DNA of 64,000 nt, from positions 682,001-746,000 of the forward strand of contig CALSFV010000018.1 in the NCBI GenBank assembly GCA_943737045.1, written 5' to 3'. Both the position numbers and the translations under genes were made by a program. Source of the stretch: Parapristionchus giblindavisi. Lineage: Eukaryota > Nematoda > Chromadorea > Rhabditida > Diplogasteridae. The notes beneath the pieces were generated by a model. It worked only from the letters and a program-made list of their open reading frames with translations. It had not been told where the DNA came from and searched no databases. Each line of letters starts with the position of its first letter. The stretch's first letter is position 1. Below are positions 24,001 to 35,937 of the stretch, one piece after another.

Positions 24001-27000
24001 TGTATCAAGGAATTCAACGAAGTGAGTTTATGTTGCAATCTGATGCTCACTTTTTGATACCATCGCAGAAGTATTTATCCTAACAGGGAATGGGTATCAA
24101 AACGTATTTGAAGTAGATACGGATCAGATTGGATTGAATATTGTGCTTTCCTAAAAACATACGACAAAAGATATTTTCCTGGATTTATCTCAATATATTT
24201 GATTTGAGGGAAACGGAGCTGCTCTGTCTACTATCTACGCACAAAAGGGTGTCCTCATCAACGGAAAGAGCGGAGATCACGCATTTGGTCTAGAAGGTAC
24301 GTTAAATCAGATTATTGATTGATTGTACACAAACATATTTGTTTCAGCCATCAGAACAATGCTGGAACCATACGCGGCTCTCGGTCAGATTGATTGCAAG
24401 GTATGTACATATCCACTCACAAGCAGCTCTACGCAATGATGGACTGTAGTTCTGGAAACCAATACCACGGCTGAATGTTACATGGCGACAGAGTGCGAAA
24501 AAGTTGGAGAGTGCAGAGAAAACAGAGAAGGACACTCTACCCCGATAGCACTTGTTAGAAGGAAGAGAGTTTGAAGGGGGAAGAAGCTTTTCACACGAAT
24601 ACTTTACCCATCATCTTTCCAATTTTATGTATAATATTTACTGGGGAAATTTCAAAATAATATTATTGCTTACTTTCAGCTCAACTACCAGAAAGTGACT
24701 GTAATCGGTACTGACAAGTTCCATGTGATTGCTGAATACCACAATACAATCGTTGCTACTGGACAAATCTTAGTGGGTAAGTAGTTAACAAAACATTCAC
24801 AACTGTTCATGGAATATCCTATGTTTCTTCCAGTCTATTATGTCTCCGGCTTTGATTTTCCCGTTAAATTGTTTTAAGAGGTTTATCAGATCGGATATTT
24901 TAATGTTGATCATATCGACATCATAGTAATCATCACGTGTATTGCAGCGCATGTAGAGCAGTTGTTCGGTAAAGACAATGGAACATGGAAATGCTTCTAC
25001 GAGACTTTCCAGGAGGCCTGATTTACTCTTTTGAGTCAGCTGTTCGAAAATCACAAGAACGTCCCCATTTCTGTCAATAATTTCCGTAATATGTACTTGT
25101 AATATGTTAACTTAATGTTTTAGGCTTGTATGTGAATAAAGCTAATAAAATTTAAAGCTATAACTTCGCCTTTTTCGCATCTTCAATCGTTTGATATAAA
25201 TCTAGATATGTTTTCTTTGAGGACTCATTAACATTCTCACACCTCTGATTTGAAATCGCTAATTCATTGCTCTGTTTTGAAAATTCTGAAAACTCTGTTC
25301 AGAAGTTCAATTGGATTCTTAGAAAATACTCGTTTTTACGATTCTTTGTAATTTTTAACTACTTGTTTATTGTAAGAGCATGCCTTGAGGCAATTGACTG
25401 ATCTCTGGAAATCTTCTTTCACGCAAACAAACCAAATTAGCGATGGGCAATACAAGAGTGGATAGCCAAAATTGGGAATTTATTTATTTTATTATTTAAA
25501 AAATATTCAATAAACTAACTTTTTTCCTCTCGCCTTCCTCATGACTTTCCTCCAGGAACGATAGTTCATGTTTAGTCAGCCATTTATTATCAGAAGGATG
25601 ATCAGTAACTGTGATTGAGAAGATCACTATCCATATTAGACCTAACGAACCTGAAATACGAATCAAAGTATGAAATAAAACAAAAGTATTTTGTTCGTTG
25701 TGTTTGTCTCGTTTGTGAGCGGTTCATCTATTTCCGACTACCGAATTAGCACCAACAGCGCGAAAGGATGCCCTCCTTGATGACCATATGACCATAGTAG
25801 TGGCAGGACGTCTATCAAACTACACAGAACGAAGTGTTGCGCGAGAAGTTTCAAAGTGTGCTCAAATACGCAGCTGATCAAACTAATAATCAGAAGAATA
25901 TCTCAAGATAGAAGCGCGCGTCCTGACTAATCACATTTTCGATGAAGCAATGGTTGATTGTGCCTGACATATTAATTATTGTCTTGTTGAACCCACCGAA
26001 CAAGTAGAATATCAGAGGCCATCCACCCAGGAATGGAACAGTGCAGAGTCGAGAACCGATGAAGGAGGATGATCCAGCTGCTAGCTGAAGATTCAATCAA
26101 TAATTATGTTTATATGGAGCAGCCGTAGTATTATTTGTGGAAAATGAAAAAAAAGATAAATGATAAGAAAATACTTGTACTCCAGAAGTGTACAATGCAG
26201 CCATGGAGGACTTCTCAGTGATGGGAAACCACCATGCACCAAGAGAATTGATTGATGGAATCAGAAATCCCTGAAAATCGATCTTCTTGCAACTTTTTTA
26301 ACGTGATGATGAGCACATATTAATATTATTTCTCTCAAATATTGTTCATTTCAAAAAGGTGTTATGCGAAATAAAATGAAGTATTTTGTGACTATTGTTG
26401 TCAATCACAGTCTTCGAATTTAACGGAAATAAGCAAACATAAGGGAATACAAAGTTGAAGGTTTTGATACAATAAGGGAGGGCTCCATGTTTACGGAAAT
26501 CATGGATCTCGTTTCACTCAGAATACACAATATTTAATAATATATTATATATGTAAAATTTATTGTGGACAGATTATTTTATTTTAAAATGAATTATTTT
26601 CCGCGTCAAATAACAATAAGCTTACATCACCCATGCCCATAAGCATTCTGGCTCCGAAGAATGTCCAGTAATCGAATCGAGCGATCGTTGGAGCAAGCCA
26701 TGTTATAATTGTATTCATAGTGAACAGTGCTGTAAGTGACAACCTTTGCTAATGAAGAAATATTATGATTACAATAACAATATTTGTGCTATATTATTAT
26801 TATAATTTCCATACCAATTAGAAGACGCTTAGGGCCAAAGCGGTCGGCCAACATTCCCGAGAAGAATACCGTAACGAATGATCCATAGTAATTGGCCGAG
26901 AATAGTGCAGATTGATATGTTGGTGACCACAGAATGTCTCCCTTCAATGAACACGCATAGTTATCTGACTCTGATCACACTCTCTCACATCCTAGAGTGT

Positions 27001-27760
27001 GCGGTCAGAGCGGAACATTTGTTGATACTGATGATGTTACTACCAAAATAAGGTTAAAGCAAACATTATATCCAGTGTCGTGTTCTGTTTCTTCCACAAT
27101 TGGGCGATGACATTTCGAAAGGTCAATTGTTGATTGATTCTGAAATCGTTATTTCGTCAATCGCTATTCCATCATTTTTCTTATTGTTTGTCTGAAATTT
27201 GAAGTTGTGTTCCAATTCAAATTTTAAGAATTGAAATGAATGAAATGAAGCAAGGGTGAAATCTATTTAAAGAAGGTGGAATCAGGAGAATCTTTTTACT
27301 TTACATACTGCATAATTTAACTTGTGAAGAGATCGTAAAATAAGGTTTATTTCCCTCTCCAATCTTTTGGAAACTCACCGTTATTTCACTCACGATAGCA
27401 TTATCATGAGAATAAGCCGTAGAGTTCACCATGCAAATGATACCGATACCTATAATGAATGAATCATATTGATCGCTGTGGAACTTCAATTACTTTGACA
27501 AGAAATGCTTACCTTTTACATATTTAAATAAATATTAAATTTTTTTAAAATCATTAAATTAATTCAAATAATTACTTTAAAATTTACCTAAACTAGCAGT
27601 ATTAGCGAAGCTCATATACATTCCAAACATGAGAACTAAAGCTACCTAAAACACATTTTTTTTACAATTCTTACATAAACTTGTTAAAAAATACAAAAGG
27701 TACCCGAAATCGGTGGGATCGAAACGACCATAGTGGGTAATGGTAATGTTCCTTCTGCAT
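18080..27760 (-). CDS. SLC17-like MFS anion transporter, complete (paralogue 2)
   Basis: Complete MFS transporter of 520 residues. Exons from 5' to 3': 27760-27704, 27645-27588, 27449-27379, 27139-27044, 26941-26815, 26729-26626, 26270-26175, 26084-25997, 25650-25520, 23154-23029, 22753-22594, 21831-21739, 18923-18855, 18626-18544, 18432-18345, 18195-18080; all phases join. Signatures are MLADRFGPKR after TM2, AWWFPITEKSSMAALYTSGV around TM4, SDIPWSSILQS before TM7, and a glycosylatable extracellular loop after TM1. Intron positions equal those of the gene at 180-6621, so the two are duplicates in opposite orientation flanking the hexokinase and acyl-CoA oxidase genes. A TTTCAG acceptor about 20 bases upstream of the ATG (27779-27781 on the plus strand) suggests trans-splicing. 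Intron 9 encloses another gene on the opposite strand. The introns after exons 11 and 12 carry foldback elements. Confidence 0.95.
19749..19965. repeat. Short imperfect inverted repeat in transporter 2 intron
   Basis: TTGAGTGTGGCCGATTATTG (about 19780-19800) is repeated as an inverted complement near 19928-19950. The arms are short and diverged. Confidence 0.45.
20211..21703. mobile_element. 1.5 kb foldback element in transporter 2 intron 12
   Basis: Arms 20211-20800 and 21122-21703 are near-perfect inverted complements (outer end ATTAAGACACCGGCTCAGTA and its complement) around a spacer of about 320 bp. The matching small ORFs in the two arms are mirror images and not genes. No transposase is visible and the target duplication is not clear. 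Confidence 0.88.
22033..22433. mobile_element. CAAGG-ended foldback MITE with TTA duplication
   Basis: Ends CAAGGGGATGGTCGCAA and TTGCGACCATCTCCTTG. The arms (about 22033-22160 and 22318-22433) contain AGTTTTCGATGCT and CCGTTTTCAGAAAGTGCC in inverted copies. TTA flanks both ends (22030-22032 and 22434-22436). It lies in transporter 2 intron 11. Confidence 0.85.
23807..25021 (+). CDS. Small NTF2-like (SnoaL/DUF4440-type) protein nested in an intron
   Basis: Six exons, 23807-23825, 23966-24021, 24209-24296, 24348-24400, 24680-24776 and 24948-25021, encode 128 residues with no stop and consistent phases. The protein begins MTLSQTDVEAIYNDIV and ends FGKDNGTWKCFYETFQEA. The pattern (N-terminal helix, YAQKGVLINGK strand, EAIRTMLEP helix, then strands with a final W-K-x-x-Y-E) fits the cone-shaped NTF2-like fold of DUF4440/SnoaL proteins, many of which have no known substrate. 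No signal peptide or membrane segment. The whole gene lies inside intron 9 of the transporter on the opposite strand (between 23154 and 25520). AATAAA is at 25135-25140. Family assignment is by pattern only. Confidence 0.8.
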
Positions 27761-28562
27761 TTATAAAGATTTTTAAATCTGAAATTGCAAGTAATGATTT
27801 TTGGAGAAAAAAAAACAATATGCAAGCATATTCATAGAAGTGATTACAAACCAAGAGATAACTAAGAGATTACTAAGAGATAAACTGAGTTCAAGTAGCA
27901 CCGAGCATAGGCGATATTTGGTCTTAGATGGACTAGTTCAGAAAGATACTACGAGCCCTGACTGGTGTTCCCAGTGATGGGGATGTAATACATGTGATGG
28001 GTGAGGTGTTCAGTGTAAAAGGAAGAGAATAGGAACTTACAAATCGGAAGCCAGCCGATCACGAATGATGAAATTAAATGTCTCCAGAAGATGACAAATA
28101 TTTTATGAACTTCAAAGAACCTCGGAAAGGTCAGGAAAGGAATTAATCGTGATTAAGAGTGGGGCTTTGTCAGAGAACCATCGCAGATAACAGCTCTTTT
28201 GCCGATTATCGATGGTATGGTTGAAAATTCGTCCGATAAGCCGACAAAAATGATGAATGATATGCGCTTTTTGCACAATCAATCAGAGAATAAAATACAT
28301 TTTAAAGATCGATGGGCAGAGCTTGATTATCATTACTGCTTATCATATGAGATAAGTAGCACTAGTAGTTTCGTAGTTACATATAATGCAATAAGAAAAA
28401 TTGACGTATAAATGTAAAAATTAAGTTTCTGGCTTCTTCATCTCTGATGTTTGAAGTGTGAGATATGTACATAAGTCTCACAATCAGACATTTCATAGAT
28501 TCTTTGATGATAATAATCAGATGGGGCCGTCTTATCCATAAGTCGAACTATAATCATCCTTT

Positions 28563-28613
28563 GATTTTATGGTGTGAAATTGTGATATTATCACAATTTC
28601 ACACCATAAAATC
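28563..28613. repeat. Perfect 51-bp palindrome
   Basis: Two 25-base arms, starting GATTTTATGGTGTGAAATTG, are exact inverted complements separated by a single base. It could extrude as a cruciform or form a hairpin RNA. Confidence 0.95.
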
Positions 28614-28850
28614 ATTATAATATCTTGTATTAATTTGTGTGAAATCTTCGAGAAAGAATGATATGGTAACATAATGCTATGATACCATATCATTTTTACA
28701 TGTATTGTTATAGTATAAATCATTGTTCTACGAGCGGAATACAAATTCCTTATCGGTTGAGAAAAGCGTTATTTTTTAAGGACAATATCGCGCTCTCTTA
28801 TTATTTTATCCCTGGTACCTGAGCTAGCGCAAACGAATTCGTGACAAGCA

Positions 28851-28943
28851 TTAAATGGACAGCCCGAGCTAATTTGAAGCTTTTCGCTCAATGTTCTCTC
28901 GCTTTCTTGATTATATGGAGTATTAGCTCGGCTGTTCCTTTAA
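28851..28943. repeat. Small inverted-repeat element (TTAAA ends)
   Basis: Arms TTAAATGGACAGCCCGAGCT and AGCTCGGCTGTTCCTTTAA flank a pyrimidine-rich loop. The ends resemble those at 11751-11873. Confidence 0.65.
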
Positions 28944-29740
28944 TCATTTTTGCGCTCTATAAGTCAATGTATTAAAGCATGACATTGTTCTTTTTTTGTG
29001 CAGTCTTTGTATATTTTGAGATCCGATTCAAATTTCCTTAGTTGCTCTTGCGGATTCCAACAGAGAAGCGAAAATTTCAGGAACTGTAAAGAAAGTGAGA
29101 GTTTGATTGAAAAGAAAGTTAGCATATGAATAAGGGAGATGAACAATACAGTCCAGTGTGATAAACAGACAATAAGAAAAGTAAAAGTAACAACTTGATT
29201 GAGGCGAAAGTGGGCAACATTGTATCCCCCACTACACATTGATATAAATAATAAACGAGTTGGGGCATTTTGTTCCTCCCTCGCATGCAGAACACACTCT
29301 TTTTTTTCTCGATATGCTTCACATTTTAATGTATTTTCCTGAATCTTGTATCATTTAATAATTGGTAAAGATATATTTCATATTGCCGTTTTGATAAATT
29401 GTGATATTCTGCATCGTAAATTCCTCACACAATGTTCCTATCCTTAGAGTGTGAACTGACAAAACAATCGGTATCGTAAAAGATGTGATGATAATTCTTA
29501 CTCTCCCTTTAATGATAATTTTCACTAATTAAATCTACTTTCATCAACACTCATTGACTAATTTTATCATTTGCTCGTCCGTAAAATCTTTCCATATATT
29601 TCTAATTTTTTAACTGTAGAAATTGTTTATGCAATTATCGCCTCATTTATTTCAAGTGCTAAATATATTTTATATAAATATATTATAGATTAATTTAGGA
29701 CTGCATTTTTTTAAATATACAATGATTATTGAGAGAAAAG

Positions 29741-30536
29741 ATGGTTTTTATCTGGGAGAAGGATCCGTTTCCGTATGGAGATACACGACTTCCCCATCAC
29801 ACTTATCCACCAAAGATGCTCACTCCTGATGAATTATTCAAACGAACAGGAGTACATGTTTGGAAGGTGAATTGACTGATATTTTGAGTGATATCCAAGG
29901 ATAATTTGAAAACTCTTTATTTGTGAGTGAATAAAACTTTAAAAAAGAAAATGAACGAAAAAGATTGTCATATATTATCCTTTAAAGACGTACGTCACTA
30001 TGACATTATTGTACATTATCGTTCGATGTCCTCTCGAAAGATCATTTGACCATCTCTAGTGAGTGCAATATGCCAAATAAACTACGATTTAAAGACTGTG
30101 GAAAAGTGTACACGACACTGTCGAATTTTTTTCGAAAAAAATAATCTGCGGGGATACAAAGTAAAGGAAAGTAAATCGTGATTTCTATGCGTTATAATTA
30201 CATCACAAACTTGCAACAATTAAAAATTATGATTAATTTAAACTTAGGTCGACATCACAGATGCACTGGCGGTCACTAAAAGAGTGACTACTCTCAAATT
30301 AGAGAGGAAGTTTAATCACGAAGATATTTTCATCATCGATATTAAAACTGCGCTCAATTTCTTCGAGAAGGTAACTTTTCGTATAACTGTTTCATATCAA
30401 AGCTTCTTAAATATTTCTTCATTTCAGCTGGATGATTTGTACGAACCTCGAAGCAACTCTGATGAAGAAGCTAAGCTGATATTGGCTGGTGAAGTATACT
30501 ATGATATTGAACATGTAAGAGTGTCTATTTTCCCTC

Positions 30537-30611
<75 letters not shown>

Positions 30612-31124
30612 TATCGACATGCTCATTGTCAGTATGAAACAATACAGGTTCAAAAAGCAAGAATAATAGATCAAAGAATACCCTCGACATAGATTTAATT
30701 AGTGTAGCATTGGACAGGAGTTGGGATTGATTATATGAGAAAGAAAGAAAGGATAGAATGCGATGGAAATAGGGGAAATCTCTCATTATTGGTAACCTCC
30801 CTTGCACGTGTCAGTAATCATCATAGGTCAACTATGTTTTTATTCTAGTTTGTTCGAACTATTCATTAGTTATAATATGCAGGGCGAAAAATGGATTCGT
30901 GTTTTGTGCGAGCCTGGTGATTTGATTTTGGTTCCTGAGAATTGCTGGCACAGAGTAACCACTACGCCTAAGGTCGGTTTGAAATGGTCTTTTTGTTTAT
31001 TTTTGCGAGGATTCATAACAAATTGGTAATATTGAAATATTTTTAGCCTTTTGAAAATGTGAAAAAGTATATTTTATTGCAGAACTTTCTGAAGATGAAG
31101 CGATTCTTCAAATCTCATGACTAA
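29741..31124 (+). CDS. Acireductone-dioxygenase-like cupin, metal site degenerate
   Basis: Five exons, 29741-29866, 30248-30370, 30428-30514, 30883-30972 and 31083-31124, encode 155 residues. Family members (ARD, methionine salvage) are cupins that oxidise acireductone using Fe or Ni held by two His, one Glu and a third His. N-terminal features ([18 protein letters not shown]), the helix [16 protein letters not shown] and the cupin segment [20 protein letters not shown] match. The first ligand motif, normally H-x-H-x(3)-E, reads R91-S-N93-x(3)-E97, so two His ligands are replaced; Glu97 and His135 remain. The protein is also about 25 residues shorter at the C-terminus than usual ARDs. It is probably not a classical dioxygenase. 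An out-of-frame ATG lies at 29722. AATAAA is near 31172. Confidence 0.85.
30538..30606. repeat. (TA)n microsatellite in dioxygenase-like intron 3
   Basis: About 65 bp of pure TA dinucleotides just after exon 3. Confidence 0.97.
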
Positions 31125-32125
31125 TCTTTACTATCGTCATCAAAATATTATTTGATTTGATCTTCTAATACAAATAAATTATTCAATCATTGTAGTATTA
31201 TACGTAATAGACGTAATATTGCGTATTATATGTAATTTTAACATAGGAAAAAGTAGAAACAGTGTAACATATGTTCTACGGAAGTACAAGAACGTTCTAG
31301 ACGTCGTATTTTCATCTAGTTGATCGTTGCTGATCTATGGATTTCATTACGCAAATATTTACGTGAAAATCCTTTTTTTGTGAGGCAAATGAAACCATTG
31401 AAATATTAAACTATCGAAGTTGCATCCTCATCTTTAATACGTAATCATTCATGCCGCCATTCATTACTTTTCTATGACGGTTGAAATGAAAATATGTTTG
31501 GGCAACTACTAGTGATCTTTCCATGAAAAATTATTTATGTTTAGAATAAACTTATTCTAAACAATAAAAGTAATAAAATACGTGCATGAACTCTTGAATT
31601 GTTTTCAAAGGAATGCTACTGAATATTTTAGATTGAACATAATAATAATAATTATTATACTTTATTACGCTGGTATGCAATGAGTATTTTCTCTTTTTCT
31701 CGTATGCGATAAATATTATTATTGCATTTCAGGACAAGTACAAAAAATGGCTGAATATATAATTTGCCATGCGACAACGGGGTAAAATAAGAACAGAAAT
31801 GAAAATTGAACAATTAAGTTAACGTGAAGAGATTGACATGTAACTGATATACTTGAATGAATAAAGCATAACATTTAACAAAATACATTTTATTTTATTT
31901 ATTTATTTATCGTACACCGCAAGGGAGTTTCATCAAGTACAAAATTTTCGAATGCAAGAAAATATGTGAAGTTTCAAAATAATTATAAGTGAGGGAGATG
32001 GCGATGGGGGGAAGGTGAGAGATCGATTGATCACATAACTCGGATCGTTAGACCAAGAGTTCGTCATAGCTATCATGCCCATTAAATATGTCGAATAAAC
32101 AAAGGACTGAAAGTGTATCCGATGG
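31125..32125. other. 3' flank of the dioxygenase-like gene
   Basis: AT-rich. A good acceptor at about 31731 is followed by a short open stretch (DKYKKWLNI then stop), but no donor connects it to the upstream gene, so I leave it as noncoding. Confidence 0.5.
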
Positions 32126-34278
32126 GTAAATCTGGGGGGGGGGTGACATTTCCGCAACGGCATTTCCGCAACCGACATTTCCGCAACCGACATTTCCGCA
32201 ACGGGGAATAACTCGGCTCGTCGGAGTCCTAGAACCATGGGATGGGTATCATTGTGATCAGCATCGGTAACACTATCATGTCACATATTGATCTTTGATC
32301 TTTGCTAACTCCGCTACATTTTTGCAATGAGGCGTGATTTCGCTCAAAATCATTCAAGACGAGCGGGAAGGGTATAGTTCGACTCCTCATCACCTGTATA
32401 TATCCAACCAATAATTGACCTTTGATCTTTTCCAACTCGGCCTCACATCGGCAACGAGAACCATCAGTACGAAATCGGTACCATATCCGGAACCATGTGA
32501 AACCGAGGTCCTAAAATGTATGTAACGCTCGAATGTAAATGCAGGGTAGTGCCTTGCATCGCCTCCCTTGATGTGGTTTGCCGACCGCCAAAGAGCCCCT
32601 CAGAGACCCAGGTATCTCAACTTGCTGTCAAGACCCTCGCGACACGCGCACACGCGTCCACGCGATGGTGAGCTACCGTAAACTACCGTAACCCGGTTCG
32701 GTGGGTCAGATCAAGTGCCATGGGTCAGATTTCACTAAAAATTGTCTGAATAGCCGCTACGTGTACAGTATCATTATTAGCTATGGCGGACTACCGTAAT
32801 CTACCGTAACCCGGTTCGGTGGGTCAGATCAAGTGCCATGGGTCAGATTTCACTAAAAATTGTCCAAATGGTCACTATGTGCGCGGTATGATTATGAGTT
32901 ATTGTAAACTACCGTAATCTACCGTAACCCGGTTCGGTGGGTCAGATCAAGTGCCATGGGTAAGATTTCACAAAAAAATGTACAAATGGTCACTATGTGC
33001 GCGGTATGATTATGTGTTATTGTAAACTACCGTAATCTACCGTAACCCAGTTCGGCGGGTCAGATTAAGTGCGGTGGGTCAGATTTCAGTATAAATTGTC
33101 AAAAAGGTCACTATGTGCGGGGTATGATTATGAGTTGTTGTAAACTACCGTAATCTACCGTAACCCGGTTCGGTTGGTCATGTCAAGTGCGGTGGGTCAC
33201 ATTTCACTAAAAATCATCAGAATGGCCACTACGTGTACTTTACAGTAATTGACAACAGTTCATAACTATTTCGCACACATATTGGTCATTCCGACAATTT
33301 ATATTGAAATCTGACCCATCGCACTTGATCTGACTCACCGAACCGGGTTACGGTAGATTACGGTATTTTACAATAACACATAATCATACCGCACACATAG
33401 TGACCATTTGGACAATTTTTAGTGAAATCTGACCCATGGCACTTGATCTGACCCACCGAACCGGGTTACGGTAGATTACGGTAGTTTACAATAACACATA
33501 ATCATACCGCGCACATAGTGACCATTTGGACAATTTTTAGTGAAATCTGACCCATGGCACTTGATCTGACCCACCGAACCGGGTTACGGTAGATTACGGT
33601 AGTTTACAATAACACATAATCACACCGCGCACATAGTAACCATTCGGACATTTTTTGTGAAATCTGACCCATGGCACTTGATCTGACCCACCGAACCGGG
33701 TTACGGTAGTTTACGGTAGCTCACCATCGCGTGGACGCGTGTGCGCGTGTCGCGAGGGTCTTGACAGCAAGTTGAGATACCTGGGTCTCTGAGGGGCTCT
33801 TTGGCGGTCGGCAAACCACATCAAGGGAGGCGATGCAAGGCACCACCCTGCATTAACATTCGAGCGTTACATCCATTTTAGGACCTCGGTTTCACATGGT
33901 TCCGGATATGGTACCGACTTCTGACTGATGGTTCTCGTTGCCGATGTGAGGCCGAGTTGGAAAAGAACAAAGGTCAATTATTGGTTGGATATATACAGGT
34001 GATGAGGAGTCGAACGATACCCTTCCCGCTCGTCTTGAATGATTTTGAGCGAAATCACGCCTCATTGCAAAAATGTAGCGGAGTTAGCAAAGATCAAAGA
34101 TCAATATGTGACATGATAGTGTTACCGATGCTGATCACAATGATACCCATCCCATGGTTCTAGGACTCCGACGAGCCGAGTTATTCCCCGTTGCGGAAAT
34201 GTCGGTTGCGGAAATGCCGTTGCGGAAATGTCGGTTGCGGAAATGTCGGTTGCGGAAATGTCACCCCCCCGTAAATCT
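32126..34278. mobile_element. 2.1 kb foldback with 8-bp target duplication and tandem subrepeats
   Basis: The element 32134-34270 is a giant inverted repeat (arms of about 1 kb, centre about 33250-33290) flanked on both sides by GTAAATCT (32126-32133 and 34271-34278), an 8-bp target duplication. The ends begin with a G run followed by TGACATTTCCGCAACGG and carry 3-5 tandem TTTCCGCAAC units. The inner arms consist of about 4-5 tandem units of about 110 bp each, containing CTACCGTAACCCGGTTCGG and GTGCCATGGGTCAGATTTCA. No transposase ORF is seen. The 8-bp duplication is typical of hAT-like elements; the tandem-subrepeat arms recall foldback (FB) elements. Confidence 0.92.
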
Positions 34279-34579
34279 ATTTCTCATTGTCACTTCTCTA
34301 GGGACTGGAAGCGACTTACGTTTGAATATCTCTGCATCTCTGCACCCAATCTCTTTGATACTGAAGAACTTTTTCAATAGTTATTCAGAAGAAGATTAGC
34401 AAAGAATTATTCAAGATCTCAGATAGTATCGGACGTCACAACGCTCAGCCTAATCAGTCATTTATTGACAACCACTCCTTAACCAATGAGTTGTGCTTGA
34501 AAAAGGCCATTGAATCGTATTGTATTGATATTGTCTAAAAGCTTGTTAGCCATCTTTCATTTTCTCACTGTTGATCTCA

Positions 34580-35013
34580 CAAGGAGTCTCTTTTGACTTA
34601 AGTTGGCGAAAAGTGATGATTTATAGCTTATTTGAAAGTCCTTTTTCTGTAGAGTAAGAATTTATGTTTAAAAAATCCTGCGGAGCTCTGTACACGGATT
34701 TAAAAAAATCCTAAGTTAGACCAATTTCTGCCTTGCAATTCCAAAAATGGCAGTGAAATTGCCTTACAATGATGGGGAACTTCTCCGCGCTCTCTTTCCG
34801 AGCTCCGCCACTCCATTGCGCCACCCTGAGCTTTCACTACCATTGTACGGGAATTGCAAGACAGAAATTGGTCAAACTTTGGATTTTTTTTAAATCGGTG
34901 TACAGAGCTCCGCAGGATTTTTTAGGCATATATTCTTACTCAACATAGAAAGGGCTTTCAAATAAGCTATACATCATTACATTTCGCCACCTTAAGTCAA
35001 AAGAGACTCCTTG
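34580..35013. mobile_element. CAAGG-ended foldback MITE with TCA duplication
   Basis: Ends CAAGGAGTCTCTTTTGAC and GTCAAAAGAGACTCCTTG, with inverted arms of about 170 bp including CTGCGGAGCTCTGTACAC. TCA flanks both ends. Confidence 0.88.
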
Positions 35014-35316
35014 TCAGTATCAGAAACAATTCACGTGAGATGCTTTGAAGGTGTTTATTGAGGAATTATTTACCCTTTTCTTCGTCAGCCTTACCTTCCA
35101 CACTATCATTGATCTCTTTCCACTCCCTCACGATTGTCATGTTTGTTTCTAATATTTTCTTTGTGCTTGAAACGTGAGCTAAATTACAAATAGAAAATAT
35201 TCTTTATTCAGACGATAAGTAATATATTGATTCGTTCAGATGATGAGAATGGAGTAGTAGAGGAAGCGATTTGTAGCCTACACTGACTTCAAATTCTCTC
35301 ATATTTGAGCCATACG
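35014..35316. other. Spacer, no gene seen
   Basis: Between the MITE and the LINE tail. AT-rich, no supported feature. Confidence 0.5.
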
Positions 35317-35613
35317 CTATCTAAGACGCGACAATTTGAGAAACGTTCTCTCATGTGAGAAAACGACATTATCATGACATATAAGATTATCCATAATTTT
35401 GTAGACTTAGACCCTCGCTCATTGTTTCTATTTTCAAATACAATTACTCGTACTCACAATATGAAAATAAGAACCTATCGATCATCTACTTCTCAATATC
35501 TCTCATTTATTAGTAATCGAATTGTACCAGTATGGAACTCTTTTGAAAATCATATAGTAACTATACCAAACCCCACCACTTTTTGTTGTTTCGTTCGAAA
35601 GCTCTCGCTGTGA
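35317..35613 (+). pseudogene. 3' tail of a non-LTR (LINE) reverse transcriptase, decayed
   Basis: The translation contains SKTRQFEKRSLM, then an in-frame stop, then MTYKIIHNFVDLD, TRTHNMKIRTYRSSTSQYLS and NRIVPVWNSFENHIVTIP, closely matching the conserved C-terminal region of LINE polymerases (yKIihg.vd ... R...FSNRvvnvWNsLP). The upstream polymerase is absent, so this is a 5'-truncated, inactive insertion. Confidence 0.75.
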
Positions 35614-35937
35614 TCAAGTAATTGCAGTGTATACACCATTTCTTCATATTTTATAATATTTCACGTTTTCATCTTTCTAATTGTTTGTCACCTTAGCAAT
35701 CTCTCTGTAAGAAATGATAAATTATAATTATAAAACTTACTTAGCTTGCTCTAGTCCCCTTTACTATCTCGAGCCAGAGAGTATTATCCAACGTATCTTT
35801 TTGAGTGTGCTTGTAATAAGCTGACCTTTCTCTTTGGTAGTCCAGTCAGACATCCTATCTATAAGAGAATTTGACATGAGTGTAATTTGGAATTTGGAAT
35901 TTTATTGTTTTATTAATAACTTTATTGACATAAAGTA

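Larger units (their letters stand above)
27782..29740. other. Intergenic region with two small hairpin elements
   Basis: Spacer between the divergent transporter 2 and the dioxygenase-like gene. Apart from the palindrome at 28563-28613 and the inverted repeat at 28851-28943 I see no supported gene. The short ORFs here lack splice context or known motifs. Confidence 0.55.

Noticed and set aside
23807..25021. Profilin as identity of the nested gene
   Set aside because: Length is similar, but the translated exons show NTF2-like (WKCFYETFQ ending) rather than profilin features.
31731..31770. Additional last exon (DKYKKWLNI) for the dioxygenase-like gene
   Set aside because: Good acceptor, but no in-frame donor before the stop at 31122-31124.
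31933..34399. ORFs with repeated VAEM/LRKC motifs
   Set aside because: Translations of the tandem TTTCCGCAAC repeats at the foldback tips.
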